This document shows positions 62,516 to 64,000 of a stretch of DNA of 64,000 nucleotides, one piece after another; the first letter of the stretch is position 1; every line of letters begins with the position of its first letter. Location of the stretch: NCBI GenBank assembly GCA_036845725.1, contig DAIUDK010000001.1, forward strand, positions 70,001 to 134,000, given 5' to 3'. This DNA is from DSWT01 sp036845725 (GTDB lineage: Bacteria > Chloroflexota > Anaerolineae > B4-G1 > SLSP01). The translations under genes were made by a program, and so were the position numbers. The notes beneath the pieces are model-generated. The model ran no database searches and was not told where the DNA came from. It saw only the letters and a program-made list of their open reading frames with translations.

Positions 62516-63019
62516 ATGTGTTCTTCAAACCTTAGGCGCGCTTGGTGGGCAATCTTTGTCTGTGTGGCTCTGACAGGATGTGTCCCGAGCCCGAATACCA
62601 CTTTTGTTTCGCCATTGCCAGGCGACGCTATCGTCATCCAGAATGAGGGCTATATTTGTTTTCACGAGTTTGAAAACTCTCTAGAGGTTCGAGGATACTT
62701 CAATCCCAAAGGCTGCTTTTCTAGTAGCTGCACAAGACCAATTCAGCAAACTGTCGACATCAAGGTTGATACGACACGGTTCGCGATTCAATTCAACACA
62801 CTGTTTGTGTTGATTGATCCATACGCTGTTCAAGGAAAACCACGTGGCAGTTACGTTTGCACGGAAGACTGCGGCGGTGCAGGAAGTGTTCAGTTTGATA
62901 TTGGCGATCTCGAAAGAGGAACTTATTCTGTTTGGTTGGGTGAGCGTAATCTAGGTCAGATAAGTTTTCCACCTGATACCATAACAAGGCGAGATATATG
63001 TTTTGGTGAGCTGTGGTAG
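62516..63019 (+). CDS. Small putative lipoprotein
   Basis: A 167-residue protein preceded by GGGAGGTG. The amino end MCSSNLRRAWWAIFVCVALT is followed by the lipobox cysteine (ALTGC). The mature part is hydrophilic, cysteine-bearing and of no family that I recognise. Base composition is visibly less G+C-rich than its neighbours, which may point to a different origin. It follows the Gmad2/GerMN gene by 43 bases and could share its transcript. Confidence 0.75.
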   Translation: MCSSNLRRAWWAIFVCVALTGCVPSPNTTFVSPLPGDAIVIQNEGYICFHEFENSLEVRGYFNPKGCFSSSCTRPIQQTVDIKVDTTRFAIQFNTLFVLIDPYAVQGKPRGSYVCTEDCGGAGSVQFDIGDLERGTYSVWLGERNLGQISFPPDTITRRDICFGELW

Positions 63020-63127
63020 GTATGTCAACAAAGTGGCAAAGTATCATGCAATGGCTGCTCAACTACGACTTACACCGATGCGCAGATGAAGCCCGCCGTT
63101 GCGTATTGGGCAAAACATGAGATGATA

Positions 63128-63155
63128 GCAGGAAGCAAGAAGCAAGATACAAGTG
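63128..63155. repeat. GCAAGAA-type heptanucleotide array upstream of ruvB
   Basis: GCAGGAA, GCAAGAA, GCAAGAT and ACAAGTG are four tandem seven-base units of the same family as the array at 47511-47587 (opposite strand). They lie in the 161-base gap before ruvB. Confidence 0.65.
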
Positions 63156-63180
63156 AAAATCGAGGAACGATAGCGAGTTT

Positions 63181-64000
63181 ATGGACGAACGACGAACGAT
63201 CTCCCCAGAAGTAGAACCAGAAGAAGTTGCACTGGATCGGGCGCTGCGCCCGCAACGGCTGGATGACCTCATCGGCCAGGATCGCGTGCGCGAGAATTTG
63301 CGCATCCTCATTGAAGCGTCGAAAGGGCGCAACGAGCCGATGGAGCACGCGTTATTCTACGGCCCACCCGGTCTGGGGAAAACGACGCTGGCCCACATCA
63401 TCGCCAACGAAATGGGCGCAAATATCCGCATCACGGCCGGGCCTTCGATTGAGCGCGCGGGCGATCTGGCGGCGATCCTGAGCAACCTGCACGAGAAGGA
63501 AGTGCTTTTCATCGACGAGATTCACCGCCTGGGGAAGGTAGTCGAGGAAATCCTCTACCCGGCGATGGAGGATTTCGCGCTGGATTTGGTCATCGGGCAG
63601 GGACCGGGGGCGCGGACGGTGCGCCTGAGCCTGCCGCGTTTCACCGTGATCGGCGCGACGACGCGGCTGGCGCTGCTCTCCGCGCCGCTGCGGACGCGCT
63701 TCGGCGCGACTTACCGGCTGGATTTCTACGAAGAAGCCGCGCTAGAGCAAATTGTCGAGAATGCAGCGCGGGCGCTCAACGTACCCCTGGAGCCCGCAGG
63801 CCGCGCCGAGATCGCGCGGCGGGGTCGCGGAACGCCGCGCGTGGCGCTGCGCGTGTTGCGCCGCGTGCGCGATTACGCGCAGGTACGCGGCGATGGCGTC
63901 GTCGACGGCGAGGTTGCCGCCGAGGCGTTGGCGCTGCTCGAAATCGACGCGCGCGGGCTGGATGACCTCGACCGGCGCGTACTGCACACCATCATCGAGA
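63181..64000 (+). CDS. ruvB: Holliday junction branch-migration ATPase RuvB (partial, runs off the window)
   Basis: The frame is open from the ATG to the window edge, 273 codons of an expected roughly 340. Visible parts are LRPQRLDDLIGQ, Walker A GPPGLGKTT (Lys67), Walker B FIDEIHRL, the RuvB stretch IGQGPGARTVRLSLPRFTVIGATTR, and arginine-finger region APLRTRF. The winged-helix end is missing only because the window stops. The ribosome-binding site is weak (GAGG is too far upstream). ruvA and ruvC are not in view. Confidence 0.95.
   Translation, partial: MDERRTISPEVEPEEVALDRALRPQRLDDLIGQDRVRENLRILIEASKGRNEPMEHALFYGPPGLGKTTLAHIIANEMGANIRITAGPSIERAGDLAAILSNLHEKEVLFIDEIHRLGKVVEEILYPAMEDFALDLVIGQGPGARTVRLSLPRFTVIGATTRLALLSAPLRTRFGATYRLDFYEEAALEQIVENAARALNVPLEPAGRAEIARRGRGTPRVALRVLRRVRDYAQVRGDGVVDGEVAAEALALLEIDARGLDDLDRRVLHTIIE

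Overview
The window looks like a chromosomal segment of a member of the Chloroflexota (Anaerolineae or a neighbouring class). This is inferred from the rpsB-tsf-pyrH-frr-uppS-cdsA block, the multidomain secreted proteins ending in a YLPL-type tail, the membrane proteins related to the 6-pyruvoyl-tetrahydropterin-synthase-related (PTPS_related) and GT39-like families with a C-terminal beta domain, and the Gmad2/GerMN lipoprotein. I see no rRNA, tRNA, CRISPR array, phage or transposase gene.

Region 1 (1-24.2 kb, all minus strand) holds four very large exported proteins: a subtilase, an M14 zinc carboxypeptidase, a beta-propeller-like multidomain protein, and a 4,175-residue subtilase containing seven copies of a roughly 420-residue module. 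All four start with a signal peptide and end with a short tail of the form (V/I/L)YLP(L/V)(V/I)(L/I/M)(K/R), with no membrane anchor after it.

Region 2 (24.6-27.4 kb, minus) holds a PhoB-like regulator with a degenerate receiver, rsmD, and an ammonium-transporter-like protein lacking both pore histidines. A 170-bp foldback element separates its promoter from that of the divergent rpsB operon.

Region 3 (27.5-41.5 kb) is housekeeping: rpsB, tsf, pyrH, frr, uppS, cdsA, rho, a membrane protein with a probable leaderless mRNA, an alpha-glucan phosphorylase, a zincin, a double-GNAT acetyltransferase, an AIM24 protein, deoC and lspA.

Region 4 (41.5-61 kb, minus) starts with queA and a GH1 glycosidase. 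It then carries two clusters of large membrane proteins likely to act on polyprenyl-linked sugars (43.97-49.6 kb and 52.7-61 kb), separated by a DUF2207 protein and a UbiA-type prenyl-phosphate transferase. The UbiA gene and the second cluster share an almost identical 41-bp promoter block, so they are probably co-regulated. The two genes of the first cluster are studded with heptanucleotide tandem repeats, one of which carries a start codon. Because 7 is not a multiple of 3, unit gain or loss would shift the frame, so they are candidate phase-variable genes.

Region 5 (61.2-64 kb, plus) holds two lipoproteins and the 5' part of ruvB.

The most unusual signals are the shared YLPL tail, the heptanucleotide arrays inside membrane-protein genes, the giant modular subtilase, the histidine-less Amt-like protein, the duplicated promoter and the foldback element.
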